5,691 nt of DNA, taken from Limnohabitans sp. (lineage in GTDB: Bacteria > Pseudomonadota > Gammaproteobacteria > Burkholderiales > Burkholderiaceae_C). The stretch spans positions 1 through 5,691 of the forward strand of contig JANQXJ010000094.1 of the NCBI GenBank assembly GCA_030729445.1, given 5' to 3'. Below are positions 4,689 to 5,691 of this stretch, piece after piece. The notes beneath the pieces are model-generated. The model saw nothing but the letters and a program-made list of their open reading frames with translations, was not told the DNA's origin and made no database searches. Made by a program: the position numbers and the translations under genes. The number at the start of each line of letters is the position of its first letter. The stretch's first letter is position 1.

Positions 4689-5691
4689 TCACTTGGCAAC
4701 GCGGCCAGCTGGAGTGCCCCAAGGTGTGATGGCCACTGCCCCTGCCGTCACCACCCCGTAGACCACCATGGCCCAAGCTACCAAATCATAAAAATCGCCC
4801 GCCGTGCCTTGGTGTTGCGCCAACCACCAGCCCGCCCCCGCCACCATCACCAGCCGCACCGTGCCGGCCAGCACCGGCCCAATGACTTGGCCTGCGCCTT
4901 GTGATGCGAAATACAGCGTCAGGCCCAGCCCAAAGAAAGGGAAGGCCGGTCCGGCCGTCACCAGGTATTGCCGCGCAAATGTCAGAACGGTCTCGTCTTG
5001 GGTGAACAGGCGTGCCCACACATCTGGGGCCAGGGTGACCACCGCCCCGATCACCCCCAGGTTCAGGGCCGACAGACCCGCGGCCACCCAGGCCACGCGC
5101 CGCGCCCGCGCCACCTGGCCCGCGCCCATGGCCATGCCCACCATAGGCACGGCGGCCACGCCAATACCAAAGGCGATGGGAATCAGCAAAAACTCCAGCC
5201 GCTGGCCGATGCCATAGCCGGCCAGAGCCTCGGTGCCCAGCTGCGCCAGCAGGCCGGTAAAAATCAGGATCGCCAGCACCGACTGCACGGGTGACAAACA
5301 GGCCACGGCCCCGACCCTCAAGATGTCGGCCAACAAGCTGCGCTGAATCACAAAGCCTCGCAGGTACAGCGTCAAACGACCTTGGCTGCGCACGAGGTAC
5401 CACAGGAAATACAGCACGCCTGCGGCTGTGGCCAAGATGTGGCCCAGGGCCACCCCCACCATGCCCAGGGCAGGCACTGGACCTGCCCCCAGCGACAGCG
5501 CACCGCTCAGCGCGATTTGTAGAACCGCTGTAGCGACGAGCGCCAAAGAGGGTGCCCGCATATTGCCCGTACCCCGCACGATAGAGGCCAATGTGTTGAG
5601 CAGCCAGACCCACACGGCGCCTGCAAACAGCACTTGGCCATATTGCACCGCCTGGTCTTGCACGGCACCACGCCCTCCCAGCCAAGCGTAA
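4689..5691 (-). CDS. MATE family multidrug/cation efflux transporter (5' end beyond window)
   Basis: The last 333 or so residues of a polytopic inner-membrane protein whose frame is open through the right edge, so the true start lies outside. An apparent internal GTG at 5663 is not the start: the upstream codons continue MATE-like sequence (AWLGGRGA). Features seen: VWLLNTLASIVRGTGNMRAP (a conserved MATE region between helices), eight to nine hydrophobic segments covering about two thirds of a 12-helix protein, and ALAGYGIGQRLEFLLIPIAF followed by VGMAMGAGQVARARR, the second-half MATE signature. The family exports cationic drugs or metabolites in exchange for Na+ or H+; the substrate cannot be predicted here. 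It is convergent to flgN and shows no functional tie to flagella; the flagellar cluster appears to end at 4644. Confidence 0.92.
   Translation of the reverse strand, partial: YAWLGGRGAVQDQAVQYGQVLFAGAVWVWLLNTLASIVRGTGNMRAPSLALVATAVLQIALSGALSLGAGPVPALGMVGVALGHILATAAGVLYFLWYLVRSQGRLTLYLRGFVIQRSLLADILRVGAVACLSPVQSVLAILIFTGLLAQLGTEALAGYGIGQRLEFLLIPIAFGIGVAAVPMVGMAMGAGQVARARRVAWVAAGLSALNLGVIGAVVTLAPDVWARLFTQDETVLTFARQYLVTAGPAFPFFGLGLTLYFASQGAGQVIGPVLAGTVRLVMVAGAGWWLAQHQGTAGDFYDLVAWAMVVYGVVTAGAVAITPWGTPAGRVAK

Noticed and set aside
4786..5685. Long open frame on the minus strand (299 codons) overlapping the MATE gene
   Set aside because: Its Gly/Arg/Ala-rich translation has no recognisable domain or hydrophobic pattern, while the overlapping frame encodes clear MATE motifs. 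It is a high-G+C shadow frame.
1..5691. CRISPR array, insertion sequence, tRNA or rRNA gene
   Set aside because: No regularly spaced direct repeats, transposase motifs, terminal inverted repeats with target duplications, or RNA-gene patterns were seen.

Overview
The window holds a flagellar rod and hook gene cluster, flanked on the right by part of an unrelated MATE-family membrane transporter. Gene order (a divergent flgA and flgBCDE, with flgMN following flgA), protein-level resemblance and the moderately high G+C suggest a betaproteobacterium, probably Burkholderiales (a Comamonadaceae-like freshwater genus). This taxonomic reading is inference from pattern memory only; no search was run.

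Layout from left to right. Positions 1-1589 read leftward as flgB, flgC, flgD and the first eight codons of flgE, tightly packed as one operon of proximal rod (FlgB, FlgC), hook-cap (FlgD) and hook (FlgE) genes. Positions 1590-1794 are a gene-free leader and intergenic stretch. It carries a near-perfect sigma-54 promoter for flgB, a FleQ-box-like palindrome about 26-40 bases downstream of the predicted start, and a dense set of inverted repeats, including a 54-base multi-hairpin element that abuts the stop codon of the next gene. Positions 1795-2922 (leftward) encode a LysM plus SLT-type lytic transglycosylase without an obvious signal peptide, probably the wall-cutting enzyme for the flagellar rod. 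Divergent from it, flgA (3002-3772, rightward; P-ring chaperone with a signal peptide) has a weaker sigma-54-like promoter. A candidate A/T-rich terminator follows. Then flgM (anti-sigma-28) and flgN (chaperone for hook-associated proteins) form a two-gene unit behind a good sigma-28 promoter. The convergent MATE gene fills 4689 to the right edge and is 5'-truncated by the window.

Taken together the genes cover early hook-basal-body assembly (FlgA, FlgB, FlgC, FlgD, FlgE and a peptidoglycan lyase) and the checkpoint to late genes (FlgM, FlgN). The promoters suggest a sigma-54 to sigma-28 hierarchy of the Pseudomonas/Vibrio kind, rather than the FlhDC/sigma-70 scheme often described for Burkholderiales. 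The most interesting points are this wiring, the transglycosylase placed between flgA and flgB, and the multi-hairpin element. No mobile element, CRISPR array, tRNA or rRNA is visible. The longest gene-free stretch is about 205 bases (1590-1794).
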